Shown in pieces: positions 45,739 to 55,489 of a DNA stretch of 64,000 nucleotides (position 1 is the first letter of the stretch; each line of letters opens with the position of its first letter). Position numbers and translations under genes: made by a program. Source of the DNA: Thermoflexibacter ruber (GTDB lineage Bacteria > Bacteroidota > Bacteroidia > Cytophagales > Thermoflexibacteraceae); the NCBI RefSeq assembly GCF_900113045.1, contig NZ_FONY01000012.1, forward strand, positions 1 to 64,000, in the 5' to 3' direction. The notes under the pieces are model-generated. The model saw only the letters and a list, made by a program, of their open reading frames with translations, searched no databases and was not told the DNA's origin.

Positions 45739-45836
45739 ATACAGTAAATGTTTAGGGCTTTGCTCTAAATATTTCTATTCATAGCTGGTTGAAAGAACTT
45801 GAGGGTAGGGAGAAATCTCGCCCTCAAGATTTTTGT
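45739..45836 (+). ncRNA. Putative small RNA of about 98 nt
   Basis: It is bounded by a consensus promoter and an intrinsic terminator, and no reading frame of use lies inside. Hairpin 1: AAATGTTTAGGGC (45746-45758) pairs along 13 bases (two G-U) with GCTCTAAATATTT (45762-45774) over a 3-nt loop. A 23-nt linker follows, then the terminator hairpin. It is not recognised as SRP RNA, tmRNA or RNase P. It could be a 6S-like or regulatory RNA of the phylum; this is speculation. Confidence 0.5.
45798..45836 (+). terminator. Terminator of the small RNA
   Basis: CTTGAGGG (45798-45805) pairs with CCCTCAAG (45821-45828), with GAGA/TCTC inside the loop, followed by ATTTTTG. It could also end readthrough from the TPR gene. 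Confidence 0.7.
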
Positions 45837-45995
45837 ACGTAATTACTGCCCAACTCACCGCAAACTTTTACATACTTTCATGCTCACTATTGAAAAAACC
45901 TTTAACTTTATTCAAGCCTATTGATGTAAATTTCTTTACTTTGCAAAATTATCGTTTCACTTGATTTTTGAGTTTAGTCAATTTTATTATTGCAA

Positions 45996-47039
45996 ATGGA
46001 ATTTACAGTCCAACAAATCGCACACATACTAAAAGGAGAAGTAAAAGGAGATAATACCAGAAAAATAAATAATTTGGCAAAAATACAAGAAGCCAAAGAG
46101 GGAGACATTTGCTTTCTGTCTAATTTGAAATACGAAAACTATTTATACACTACTGAGGCGAGTGCAGTCATTATCAACAAAGATTTTGAGCCTAAAAAAG
46201 AATACCAATCTACGCTTATTTTAGTTGATGATGCTTACACTGCTTTTTCCGTATTGTTAGAAGAATATGCTAAAATCATTAATTTTTCTAAAATAGGCAT
46301 AGAACAACCCTCCTATATCGCTCCTACAGCCACTTATGGAGAAGGAGCATACATAGGAGCCTTTGCTTATATAGGGAATTACGTCAAAATAGGAAATAAT
46401 GTCAAGATTTATCCTCATGTTTATATAGGTGATAAAGTAAGCATAGGCGACAATACCATTCTATATGCAGGAGTAAAGATATACGCAGACTGTAAAATAG
46501 GAAATCAATGCACTATTCATGCTGGGGCTGTGATAGGTAGTGATGGTTTTGGGTTTGCTCCTCAGTCAGATGGTACTTATAAGGCTATCCCCCAAGTAGG
46601 CACTGTAATTATAGAAGACAATGTAGATATAGGAGCGAACACTACCATAGACAGAGCTACTATGGGAGCAACTTTAATAGAACAAGGCGTAAAATTGGAC
46701 AATTTGATTCAAGTAGCCCACAATGTGCGTATTGGAAAAAATACCGTCATTGCCTCGCAGGTAGGCATTTCTGGCTCTACTACTATAGGCGAAAATTGTA
46801 TTATTGCGGGTCAGGTCGGAATAGTAGGTCATATTCGTATTGCCAATAGAACTACTATAGGAGCGCAGTCTGGAGTTTCTAACTCTATAGATAAAGAAGG
46901 GATGACTGTACTTGGCGCACCTGCCATAGACCATAGAGAGCAACTAAAAAACTATGTGATTGCTCGTAAATTACCTGAATTTAAGAAACGCATAGAAGAA
47001 CTCGAGAAAAAAATTGTAACTTTGCAAGAATCAAAGTAG
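45996..47039 (+). CDS. lpxD: UDP-3-O-(3-hydroxyacyl)glucosamine N-acyltransferase LpxD
   Basis: 347 aa from the ATG at 45996. The N-terminal uridine-binding domain ([17 protein letters not shown]...[24 protein letters not shown]) precedes a left-handed beta-helix of hexapeptide repeats. The catalytic His is in [16 protein letters not shown], and [16 protein letters not shown] is a family signature. The C-terminal helix is an arm of the trimer. It adds the N-linked acyl chain in lipid A synthesis. It leads the lpxD-lpxC/fabZ-lpxA cluster. Confidence 0.96.
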   Translation: MEFTVQQIAHILKGEVKGDNTRKINNLAKIQEAKEGDICFLSNLKYENYLYTTEASAVIINKDFEPKKEYQSTLILVDDAYTAFSVLLEEYAKIINFSKIGIEQPSYIAPTATYGEGAYIGAFAYIGNYVKIGNNVKIYPHVYIGDKVSIGDNTILYAGVKIYADCKIGNQCTIHAGAVIGSDGFGFAPQSDGTYKAIPQVGTVIIEDNVDIGANTTIDRATMGATLIEQGVKLDNLIQVAHNVRIGKNTVIASQVGISGSTTIGENCIIAGQVGIVGHIRIANRTTIGAQSGVSNSIDKEGMTVLGAPAIDHREQLKNYVIARKLPEFKKRIEELEKKIVTLQESK

Positions 47040-47105
47040 TGATAGCTTTCTCATAGATAAAATTATTTTTTCACCTGCCAAATAAAAATTGAATATTGAA
47101 ATACC

Positions 47106-48509
47106 ATGTTATATAGCAAGCAACATACGATTCAGAAATCAGTTACCTTGTCAGGAGTAGGTCTGCACACAGGCGTACAAGCAAACATGACTTTTCTTCC
47201 TGCACCTCCTAATCACGGCATTAAGTTTCAAAGAATTGACTTAGAAGGGCAACCCATTGTAGATGCCGATGCAGACAATGTGGTCGACTTATCAAGAGGC
47301 ACTACCATAGAGCAAAGTGGTGCAAGAATAAATACGGTAGAACATACCTTAGCGGCTTTGGTAGGAATGCAGATAGATAATGTACTTATTCAATTAGATG
47401 GTCCTGAGCCACCTATCATGGACGGAAGCTCTCAACAATTCATAGTGGCATTACAAACCTGCGGTCTGCAAGAGCAGGATATGCTGAGAAATTTCTTCCA
47501 ACCCGAGCAGGGAATCTTTTACCAAGAGCCGGATAGAGATGTAGAGATAGCCGCCTTGCCTTTGGACGACTATCGCCTTACCGTCATGGTAGATTACAAC
47601 TCCCCTGTACTGGGAAGCCAGCACGCTTCTTTGAATGATATAGAGCAATTTTCTGAGGAAATAGCCTCCTGTCGCACTTTTTGCTTTTTGCATGAGTTAG
47701 AGATGCTATACAAAAACAATCTTATTAGAGGAGGAGATTTGAACAATGCCATTGTCATCGTAGATAGGGTAGTAGAAGATGGTGAATTAGAATACTTAGC
47801 CTCGCTTTTTAACAAACCCAAAGTTGAGGTCAAAAAAGAGGGGATTTTGAATAATATAGAACTGCGTTATAAAAATGAGCCAGCCCGTCATAAATTACTG
47901 GATTTGGTTGGGGACTTGGCTTTAGTAGGCAGACCTTTGAAAGCACAAATCTTAGCAGCGCGACCCGGGCATGCGGCAAACGTGGGTTTTGCAAAGAAAA
48001 TCAAAAAAGCAATGAAAAAGGCACAAAACAAGGAGCAGATTCCTGTTTACGACCCCAAGATGCCGCCCGTTTTTGACATCAACAGAATAGCAGAGCTTTT
48101 GCCACATCGCTATCCTTTTCTAATGATAGATAAGATTATTCAATTAGATGAAACTACAGTAACCGCAGTAAAAAATATTACTGTAAACGAGCCTTATTTC
48201 ATGGGGCATTTTCCTAACAATCCGGTCTTTCCCGGTGTATTGCAAATAGAGGCAATGGCGCAAACAGGAGGCATCTTGGCAATCAATAATATGGGAATCA
48301 ATGAGCAATGGTGGACTTATTTTCTCAGTGTCGACCAGTGTCGTTTTAGAAAAATGGTTATTCCGGGCGATACAGTAATTTTTAGATGTGAACTTCTCGA
48401 GCCTATCAGGAGAGGAATCGTAAAGATGAAAGGTATGGCTTATGTTGGGAGCGACTTAGTTTGTGAGGCAGTAATGTCTGCAAGATTGGTAAAAAAAGAG
48501 ACTAATTAG
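47106..48509 (+). CDS. lpxC/fabZ: Bifunctional LpxC deacetylase / FabZ dehydratase
   Basis: 467 aa. Residues about 1-305 are LpxC, a zinc deacetylase of lipid A synthesis: VEHTLAALVG carries one zinc His and ARHKLLDLVGDLALVG the other ligands. Residues about 320-467 are FabZ, the 3-hydroxyacyl-ACP dehydratase: LLPHRYPFLMIDKI, then YFMGHFPNNPVFPGVLQIEAMAQ with catalytic His and Glu. This fusion is known from Bacteroidota and couples lipid A and fatty-acid branches. It lies between lpxD and lpxA. Confidence 0.97.
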   Translation: MLYSKQHTIQKSVTLSGVGLHTGVQANMTFLPAPPNHGIKFQRIDLEGQPIVDADADNVVDLSRGTTIEQSGARINTVEHTLAALVGMQIDNVLIQLDGPEPPIMDGSSQQFIVALQTCGLQEQDMLRNFFQPEQGIFYQEPDRDVEIAALPLDDYRLTVMVDYNSPVLGSQHASLNDIEQFSEEIASCRTFCFLHELEMLYKNNLIRGGDLNNAIVIVDRVVEDGELEYLASLFNKPKVEVKKEGILNNIELRYKNEPARHKLLDLVGDLALVGRPLKAQILAARPGHAANVGFAKKIKKAMKKAQNKEQIPVYDPKMPPVFDINRIAELLPHRYPFLMIDKIIQLDETTVTAVKNITVNEPYFMGHFPNNPVFPGVLQIEAMAQTGGILAINNMGINEQWWTYFLSVDQCRFRKMVIPGDTVIFRCELLEPIRRGIVKMKGMAYVGSDLVCEAVMSARLVKKETN

Positions 48510-48562
48510 AAAGACTCTGTATCAAGTAGAGAGATTAAATGTTAAAAAAAATAAAATAAAAA

Positions 48563-49384
48563 ATGCTACATCATTTGGCATACATTCATCCTGAGGCGAA
48601 AATAGGAGCAAACGTAACTGTAGAACCTTTTGCATACATAGAAGCAGATGTAGAAATCGGGGAAGGAACTTGGATTGGGGCGCATGCAGTCATTAAAAAT
48701 GGTTCTCGTATAGGTAAAAATTGTAAGATATACTACGGAGCAGTTATTTCACAAATTCCTCAAGACCTTAAATACGAAGGGGAGCAGACTTTGACCATTA
48801 TCGGTGATAATACCGCAGTAAGAGAATACGCTACTATCAGCTGCGGGACAAAAGACCGTTTTCAAACAGTTATTGGTAAAAATTGCTTAATCATGTCTTA
48901 TGCTCATATAGCCCATGATTGTATTTTAGGAAATAATTGCATCATTGTTAATTCTGTGCAGATAGCAGGACACGTGGTCATAGACGATTTTGCTGTGATT
49001 GGGGGAACTGCCGCTGTTCAGCAGTTTGTAAGGATAGGCAAGCACGTTATGGTAGGTGGAGGGTCTTTAGTAAGAAAAGATGTACCTCCTTTTATCAAAG
49101 TAGCACGCGAGCCACTCAGCTATGTAGGTTTGAACTTAGTGGGCTTAAAGCGTAGAGGTTTTAGCTCTGAGAAAATCAATGAGTTACAAGAAGTCTATCG
49201 CACTATCTACCTCAAAGGATACAACAACTCACAAGCCTTGCATATTATAGAAAACAGTATGCCCTACTCTATTGAAAGAGATGAAGTATTAGACTTTATC
49301 AAGTCTTCTAAAAGAGGAATTATGCCTGCAAGCAGAAATGGAAAAAATGCACTCAATAATGGTCAAGCAGACGAAGATGAATAA
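48563..49384 (+). CDS. lpxA: UDP-N-acetylglucosamine acyltransferase LpxA
   Basis: 273 aa. Hexapeptide-repeat helix (IHPEAKIGANVTVEPFAYIEADVEIGEGTWIGAHAVI), the catalytic His in SYAHIAHDCILGNNCI, and the C-terminal helical domain beginning VGLNLVGLKRRGFSSEKI. It performs the first acylation of lipid A. It is 53 bp after lpxC/fabZ and 7 bp before the ABC ATPase gene, so one operon. Confidence 0.96.
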   Translation: MLHHLAYIHPEAKIGANVTVEPFAYIEADVEIGEGTWIGAHAVIKNGSRIGKNCKIYYGAVISQIPQDLKYEGEQTLTIIGDNTAVREYATISCGTKDRFQTVIGKNCLIMSYAHIAHDCILGNNCIIVNSVQIAGHVVIDDFAVIGGTAAVQQFVRIGKHVMVGGGSLVRKDVPPFIKVAREPLSYVGLNLVGLKRRGFSSEKINELQEVYRTIYLKGYNNSQALHIIENSMPYSIERDEVLDFIKSSKRGIMPASRNGKNALNNGQADEDE

Positions 49385-49391
49385 GTAGGCA

Positions 49392-50006
49392 ATGAATAAA
49401 ATTGTAGCAAAAAATGTAGGTAAGCAATTTGGCAGAGAGTGGATTTTTAAAAATTTTAGCTTTGAGTTCCTTGAAAATCAAAGCTATGCTATCATAGGAA
49501 GCAATGGAAGTGGTAAATCAACCTTAATGAAAATATTAACAGGAATGATGCCTGCAACCATGGGAGAGGTAGATTACGTATATAATGAAAAAAAAATTGA
49601 TTCACGAGATTGGTTCAAAGATTTAGCGATTGCCGCCCCTTACTTAGAGTTAGTAGAGGAGTTTTCTTTGAAAGAAATGATAGACTTTCATACCAATTTT
49701 AAAAAATTATCCGTTAAAAGAGAAGAACTAATAAAAATATTAGGATTTCAAAAAAGTACCTACAAACCTATCAAGTTCTTTTCCTCAGGTATGAAGCAAA
49801 AACTCAAGTTAGCTTTGGCAATGTATGCCAAATCAAAAGTTTTGTTTTTAGATGAGCCAACGGCTAACTTAGATGAGAAAAATATTGATTGGTATGTAGA
49901 AAATATCAAAGAGGTATCAGCCAATAAAGTGGTGATAATATGCTCCAATCAGCAATATGAATATAATTTTTGCAATCAGATTGTTAATTTAATGCTTTTT
50001 AAATAA
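49392..50006 (+). CDS. ABC transporter ATP-binding protein
   Basis: 204 aa, a single ATPase domain: Walker A GSNGSGKST, signature FFSSGMKQKLKLAL, Walker B VLFLDEPTANLD. It begins 7 bp after lpxA and is surely co-transcribed. No permease gene is present nearby, so the membrane partner must be encoded elsewhere. Involvement in envelope or lipid transport is suggested only by the operon. Confidence 0.88.
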   Translation: MNKIVAKNVGKQFGREWIFKNFSFEFLENQSYAIIGSNGSGKSTLMKILTGMMPATMGEVDYVYNEKKIDSRDWFKDLAIAAPYLELVEEFSLKEMIDFHTNFKKLSVKREELIKILGFQKSTYKPIKFFSSGMKQKLKLALAMYAKSKVLFLDEPTANLDEKNIDWYVENIKEVSANKVVIICSNQQYEYNFCNQIVNLMLFK

Positions 50007-50104
50007 AACTTTTGTAACTTAGCCAAAGTGTCTATATCTTAAACAGGATAGTATAAAAAAATAAATGCCTACTGAATATCCGAAAATCTAAAATTAGAAC
50101 CAAT

Positions 50105-50563
50105 ATGAAATTACTCCAGTACTTAGTAAGTAAAAAATTGTTATTTGCTGCCTCATTTATTATTTTGCTTAGTGCATGTGGCGGCGGCGGTGGTGGAAGC
50201 ACCCCAAAAACTTTGTTGGAAATATTGTCAAAAAATTGGCGAATTACCAAAGTAACTATTAATGGAACGGTAGATACTCAAGGGAATTATAGCAACTATC
50301 GAATCGTGTTGCAACAGAATGGAACGTATGCCGTTACTCTGGGTAACTCTCCCGTGAATATTGTTATCAATCCTGCCAATAATGGTCGCTGGGAAATTAC
50401 TGATAACGAAACTTCCATCACCTTTGATAAAGGTACTCCGAATGAATTTAAAGTTACCTTAGTTACTAAAACAGAAACTTCTTTCTCTGTACGCTTTAAA
50501 GTCCCAAGGAGCGTTAATAAAACCGAACCCGAGTACATCATAGAATTTACAGCAGTTTCTTAA
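50105..50563 (+). CDS. Small lipoprotein of unknown function
   Basis: 152 aa. The signal ends LLSAC with six glycines after the Cys, a lipobox with a flexible tether. The rest resembles a small lipocalin-like beta barrel found in Bacteroidota lipoproteins (LSKNWRITKVTINGTVD, GTYAVTLG, NNGRWEITDNETSITFDKG, FSVRFKV). Single gene with a strong terminator. Ligand unknown. Confidence 0.75.
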   Translation: MKLLQYLVSKKLLFAASFIILLSACGGGGGGSTPKTLLEILSKNWRITKVTINGTVDTQGNYSNYRIVLQQNGTYAVTLGNSPVNIVINPANNGRWEITDNETSITFDKGTPNEFKVTLVTKTETSFSVRFKVPRSVNKTEPEYIIEFTAVS

Positions 50564-50596
50564 AAGTACCTGTAAGAAAATCATACATTTATCTCC

Positions 50597-50639
50597 CCTT
50601 ACATTATCTAATCTAATCAGGTAGTGTAAGGTTTTTTTT
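50597..50639 (+). terminator. Terminator after the small lipoprotein
   Basis: CCTTACATTATCT (50597-50609) pairs along 13 bases, with two G-T wobbles, with AGGTAGTGTAAGG (50619-50631), followed by eight T. Confidence 0.85.
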
Positions 50640-50782
50640 ACTATACTTGGAAAAGAAAAACTCAAGTAAACTTTTAACCAGTCAAAACCTTCCTGATATT
50701 CAAAATCAGTTACTTATTTGCTTGCAATACACATCTTCTTATTTCGTTTTATACTCATAGTCAATCTCTAAATTTTCCTAAA

Positions 50783-53700
50783 ATGAAAAAGCTATTAATT
50801 ATATTTTGTCTTACCTATCTATATAATTCTCAGGCTATTCATGCCCAAGATTTTGGTTGTGGAACGGCAGACCCCACTCCCGAACAGAGAGAAATGCTCA
50901 TACGCTTAGGGCAAGCTAAGCCAAGTCGCTTTAAAACAGAAACTATTGAGGGAGTAGCTACTTATTTTCCTTTGGCGATTTACATTTTGCGAAAGACGGA
51001 CGGTACAGGAGGCGTAAGCGAATTGCAAGTGATGAGAGGAATTGCAGACCTCAATAGACAATTTAGGGTAATAGACATTCAGTTTTATATGTGTGGTGGC
51101 TTTAACTACGTCAATGATGATACTTTTTATGATTTTGAAAATTCAGAAGAGCCTGCTTTGGTAAGTGCAGGGCATTTTCAAGCAGGAAAAATTAATATTT
51201 ACTATGCCAATACCGTCAAGTCAGGGAGCAAGTTTGTAGGAGGATATGCTTGGCTTCCGGGAGGTCCTGAGCGTATGTTGATAAAAAACTCCCAAGCCAA
51301 CGATGGAAAAACCGTTCCACATGAAATGGGGCATTATTTTGGACTTTTGCATACTTTCCAAAGCAGTAATAATCCAACTATTTCTGAAAGAGAATTAGTT
51401 ACGAGAGGAGCAGGGGCAAACTGTTCTCTTAAAGGCGATTTGATTTGCGATACTCCTGCTGACCCTTACGAACAACCTAACGGAAATATCATCTCTGCTT
51501 GCGCTTATACAGGGGGAAATGTAGATGCCAATGGAGAAGCATATACTCCTATGACCAGCAATATCATGGGCTATTACTTTAACTGTGGAAATGAGTTTAC
51601 CGTAGGGCAGTATAGCCGTATGCAGATTTTTGCAGGAGGTTCAAGGAACTATTCCTCTGCTACTTGCTCGGCTACTACTCCCTCTGCTCCTACCCTAATT
51701 TCTTTAAATTTAGTAGGAAATGGAGTTACAGCTACTTGGACAGACGTAGCCAACGAGGTAGGTTATTTCATAGAACGTTCTATTGACAATATCAATTTTA
51801 CCTCTGTAGGTGTAGTCAATACCAATATTACCACTTTTTCAGATAATACAGTTACCTCAAATACAGTGTATTACTACCGAATTAAGCCTGTAAACGCTCC
51901 TGCAAGTTTTAGCAATGTATTGAGCATCACTACGGGTTTGATTTACTGCACCCCTACCTACTCTGGAGCGTGCAGCGCGACGGGCAGTATCAATGATTTT
52001 ATTTTTTCACAAGGAGCGACCAATCTGATTAATGACATAGCAACAGGCTGCTCGGCAAGTAGTTATGGAAATTTTACTGCCACTCCTGTCAATGTAAGTA
52101 AAGGAACAACTTATGATTATGCACTTAGTTTGCTCACAGGAACTTGCTTTGGCACTTTCTCCCCTCGTAACATGGCTATTTGGGTGGACTATAACCAAAA
52201 TGGTATTTTTGAACCAAGCGAAAAAGTAGCCAATGACGAAACAAGTAATATTTGTTTTACAGGAAGTTTTACTATTCCGCTTACTGCCCAAAGTGGTCAT
52301 ACACGCATGAGAATCAGATTGAGAGAGAGAGCGGCTGGTTCGGTAGATGACGCTTGTACCAATTATGGTTTTGGAGAAGTCCACGACTATACTTTAAACA
52401 TCTCGGGAGGAAATGACAATACTTCCAGAGTAGAAAGTCCTCTTACCCAAGTTCCGACTGCAAGTATTAACATTGGTTCTACTGATGTAAGCGTTTTTAA
52501 GTTTACTATTAGGGATTTAGGAACTTCTGATGGCTTGCCCACTCACGTAAATCAAGTAAAAATTAGGCAGGGCTTGGGCAATAATATTGCCAATTGGGTA
52601 GGGAAAATCACTAACGCCAAACTTTTGGATGGTGCTACACCCATTCCCACCACCCCAACAATTAACGCTACGGACATAACTTTTTCCATCGGCGGAACGG
52701 ATTTACCAATCGCTAATAACGGAAGTAAAGAAATTACTTTGGCAATTAGTTTAGGGACAACGGGTTTTACAGATACCGACAAATTAGCTTTCCAAGTGCT
52801 GGCGAGTTCGCATGGCTTTATAGCTGCCAGCACAGGAAGTTCAGAATTTGCACCTACTTTTCCCGCAGCAGTAATAGGCAATGTTATGAGTATCGTTATT
52901 CCCCCTCAAGTAGGAGATGTAGTGATTAACGAATTTGTTACCGAACCCCAGCAAGATTGGAGTACCAATAATTTCAATGGAATAATAGGAGGTGGAGCGG
53001 TATCGCAAGGGGTAGATGAATGGGTAGAGCTATTTATCAAACGTTCAGGTTTAGACTTGACCAATTGGACAATAGACCTTGACGATGCTACACCTTTTTT
53101 AGGAGGAAATCTTACCAATGGAGTGGGCAGTGCTTTCCAAGTATCTAATTACATAAGTGCAAGCGGAGGGACTTTTACTAATACCAAAGCAGGCGACTAC
53201 TTAGTGCTTGGAAATGTCAGAGGTGTTACAAGCAATGCTATGAATAACACTAACTTAACTATTCGTTTGAAAGATGCAAGCGGAACAGTCATAGACGAGG
53301 TAAAGGTGGGCATTAATACAACAAGTGCAGGTGGCATAGCAGGAAGTGGCTCTACAGGAACGGCAGATGAAGCTATGGCGCGAGTGCCTAATGGAACTAA
53401 AACAGGCAATGACAATACTGATTTTAGAAAGCAAACCGCGACTATGGGAAAAATTAATACGCCTGATTTGATAGTAACCACAACCGAGTTTAGAAGTGGA
53501 AACTTCAATAACGTAACCGTAAAAAATACAGGAGTGCTGAATATTTCTGGAATGCTCAACGCAGAGGGGAATTTTTTGGTAGAAACAGGAGGACAACTAA
53601 TTACTGATTTTGGCATAGTAACAGGTACAGGTAACTTCACTATGCAAAGCGGAACTACCCTCTCTATTTCTGATGAAGATGGCATTACGCTTTCTGGCAA

Positions 53701-55465
53701 TACAGGAGCAATTCGCATGAGCGGTACGCGTAACTATCATGGAGATGCTACCTACATTTACAGACCTTTTAAAATAGACACTCAAACAGGCAACGGTCTG
53801 CCTCCCATCGTTACAAACCTAATTATAGATGCTTTTAGGGAACAGGGAGTTCAAGTATCTACGAGCGGAAATGTCATTTTGACTCGTCCAACAGTAGTTA
53901 CTCGCTTAGTAGAACTGCGAAACGGCGATTTGACTTCCAACGGCAATCTTACCTTAGCCTCTGATGCCAATAGAACAGCTATGGTAATTCAAAAAGCTGA
54001 CGGTTCTAATAAAGTCATAGGAGAGGTTACAGTCAATAGGCACATCACAGGAGGGCAAACTGTTTACCCCGCCGCCTACGCAGGAGCAGGAGGCTATCAT
54101 TATTTCTCTTCTCCTATCCAAAACGCTACTGTTGCTCAAATTGCTGACGACATAGGTTTAGTACTCAATCCTGCTTACGATTGGGTAGTACCATATACAG
54201 GTGCTTTCCCAAATTTTTATTTTTATGATGAAAATAGAGTACAAGCCACCGCCCCAAACGATATATTTGAAAAAGGTTGGTATAGCCCTGCCAATACAAG
54301 CCAAGCTATCCAAACTTCACGAGGTTTCATCATCAATGTTTCTCAGGGAAATACTTTAGACTTTGTAGGCACTCTTAATAATGGAAATGCTCCCACAGGA
54401 AGTTTACCTGACATCAACCTAACCAGAGGAACTTCCACCAATGCAGGTTGGCAACTCATGGGCAATCCTTTCCCCTCTCCTATTTCTTGGACAGCCTTGA
54501 AAAGCATCAATCCTAATATAGAAAACACTTTTGTTCGTAGGATTCCTATAGGTCGCTATGAAGGCACTTGGGCATACTTTACTGCTCCTGTGCCTCCAAG
54601 TACTGTGGGTATAGGCATGAATGGAGGAGAAGACGAAATTGCAATTGGGCAAGGATTTTTCGTAAGGGCAACGGCAAATAATGTTGCTTTCAAAATGAAT
54701 AACTCCGTGAGATTAGCAAGCGTTCCAGCAACAAACCCTACTTTTTTTAGAACCGAAGAAAGCGAAAGTTCAGTAAGAAGTGGCTTAGTCAAATTAGGAA
54801 TTAGTCAAGGAAAATATGCAGATGAAACAGCGATTTACTTTGAGGAAGGAGCAGAAGCCCAATACGACCAATACGATGCAGAAAAATTCCACTTCAATTC
54901 CAATCCTGTACCTTCTATTTACACACTTTCAGAGGATAACAAAAACTTAGCTATCAACGGCTTACCTTCGTTAAAAGAGGATTTTACTATTCCGCTTACG
55001 GTTTATACCTATACCAGAGGTTTGCATACCATTAGACTAAATGAAATCAATTATTTTAAGCAAAACGTCCAAATCTACTTAGAAGATAAGCAATTAGATA
55101 TTATCCATAATTTAACTCAAAAGCCTGAATACCAATTTAGTGTCAATAATTTAGGCTACATCAAAGACCGCTTTGTAGTGCGTTTTTCTACTTCTGTAAC
55201 CGACAAGGGCGAGTTGGATTATTTATTGCTTTACCCCAATCCAACAGATAAAGAACTCAAAATCAAAATGTTTAGCAACTATAAAGGAGAGGTAAATCTC
55301 AATGTTTATGACCTTTCAGGAAGATTGCACAAGTCCTTGATAATTAATAAAAATTCTAATAGATTTGAAAACCAATTAGATTTGGAAAACTTGCCACAAG
55401 GCATTTATATCATGGAAATTATAGATGGCTTAGGAAGGAAAGTAAAGAGAATTAGCAAGTTGTAA
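50783..55465 (+). CDS. Secreted M43-type zinc metalloprotease with T9SS sorting domain
   Basis: 1560 aa. A signal peptide (MKKLLIIFCLTYLYNSQAIHA) is followed by a pappalysin-like domain with the zinc motif HEMGHYFGLLH (about 180-190) and a downstream Met-turn in SNIMGYYFNCG. Then come a fibronectin III domain (about 300-390), a GEVED domain (about 455-545, FGEVHDYTLNI), a lamin-tail domain (about 708-840, VVINEFVTEP), a long adhesin-like part and a C-terminal type A sorting signal (LLYPNPTDKELKIK ... GIYIMEIIDG). The protein is exported by T9SS and anchored or released at the surface. Confidence 0.9.
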   Translation: MKKLLIIFCLTYLYNSQAIHAQDFGCGTADPTPEQREMLIRLGQAKPSRFKTETIEGVATYFPLAIYILRKTDGTGGVSELQVMRGIADLNRQFRVIDIQFYMCGGFNYVNDDTFYDFENSEEPALVSAGHFQAGKINIYYANTVKSGSKFVGGYAWLPGGPERMLIKNSQANDGKTVPHEMGHYFGLLHTFQSSNNPTISERELVTRGAGANCSLKGDLICDTPADPYEQPNGNIISACAYTGGNVDANGEAYTPMTSNIMGYYFNCGNEFTVGQYSRMQIFAGGSRNYSSATCSATTPSAPTLISLNLVGNGVTATWTDVANEVGYFIERSIDNINFTSVGVVNTNITTFSDNTVTSNTVYYYRIKPVNAPASFSNVLSITTGLIYCTPTYSGACSATGSINDFIFSQGATNLINDIATGCSASSYGNFTATPVNVSKGTTYDYALSLLTGTCFGTFSPRNMAIWVDYNQNGIFEPSEKVANDETSNICFTGSFTIPLTAQSGHTRMRIRLRERAAGSVDDACTNYGFGEVHDYTLNISGGNDNTSRVESPLTQVPTASINIGSTDVSVFKFTIRDLGTSDGLPTHVNQVKIRQGLGNNIANWVGKITNAKLLDGATPIPTTPTINATDITFSIGGTDLPIANNGSKEITLAISLGTTGFTDTDKLAFQVLASSHGFIAASTGSSEFAPTFPAAVIGNVMSIVIPPQVGDVVINEFVTEPQQDWSTNNFNGIIGGGAVSQGVDEWVELFIKRSGLDLTNWTIDLDDATPFLGGNLTNGVGSAFQVSNYISASGGTFTNTKAGDYLVLGNVRGVTSNAMNNTNLTIRLKDASGTVIDEVKVGINTTSAGGIAGSGSTGTADEAMARVPNGTKTGNDNTDFRKQTATMGKINTPDLIVTTTEFRSGNFNNVTVKNTGVLNISGMLNAEGNFLVETGGQLITDFGIVTGTGNFTMQSGTTLSISDEDGITLSGNTGAIRMSGTRNYHGDATYIYRPFKIDTQTGNGLPPIVTNLIIDAFREQGVQVSTSGNVILTRPTVVTRLVELRNGDLTSNGNLTLASDANRTAMVIQKADGSNKVIGEVTVNRHITGGQTVYPAAYAGAGGYHYFSSPIQNATVAQIADDIGLVLNPAYDWVVPYTGAFPNFYFYDENRVQATAPNDIFEKGWYSPANTSQAIQTSRGFIINVSQGNTLDFVGTLNNGNAPTGSLPDINLTRGTSTNAGWQLMGNPFPSPISWTALKSINPNIENTFVRRIPIGRYEGTWAYFTAPVPPSTVGIGMNGGEDEIAIGQGFFVRATANNVAFKMNNSVRLASVPATNPTFFRTEESESSVRSGLVKLGISQGKYADETAIYFEEGAEAQYDQYDAEKFHFNSNPVPSIYTLSEDNKNLAINGLPSLKEDFTIPLTVYTYTRGLHTIRLNEINYFKQNVQIYLEDKQLDIIHNLTQKPEYQFSVNNLGYIKDRFVVRFSTSVTDKGELDYLLLYPNPTDKELKIKMFSNYKGEVNLNVYDLSGRLHKSLIINKNSNRFENQLDLENLPQGIYIMEIIDGLGRKVKRISKL

Positions 55466-55489
55466 GTTTAGCCGAACATAGACAGGAGC

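Noticed and set aside
49392-50006. GldA gliding-motility ATPase
   Set aside because: The ATPase is short, and no gldF/gldG partner is nearby; only a general ABC call is supported.
53197-53718. 173-aa minus-strand frame within the metalloprotease gene
   Set aside because: Antisense shadow of the Thr/Gly-rich adhesin part; no plausible protein features.
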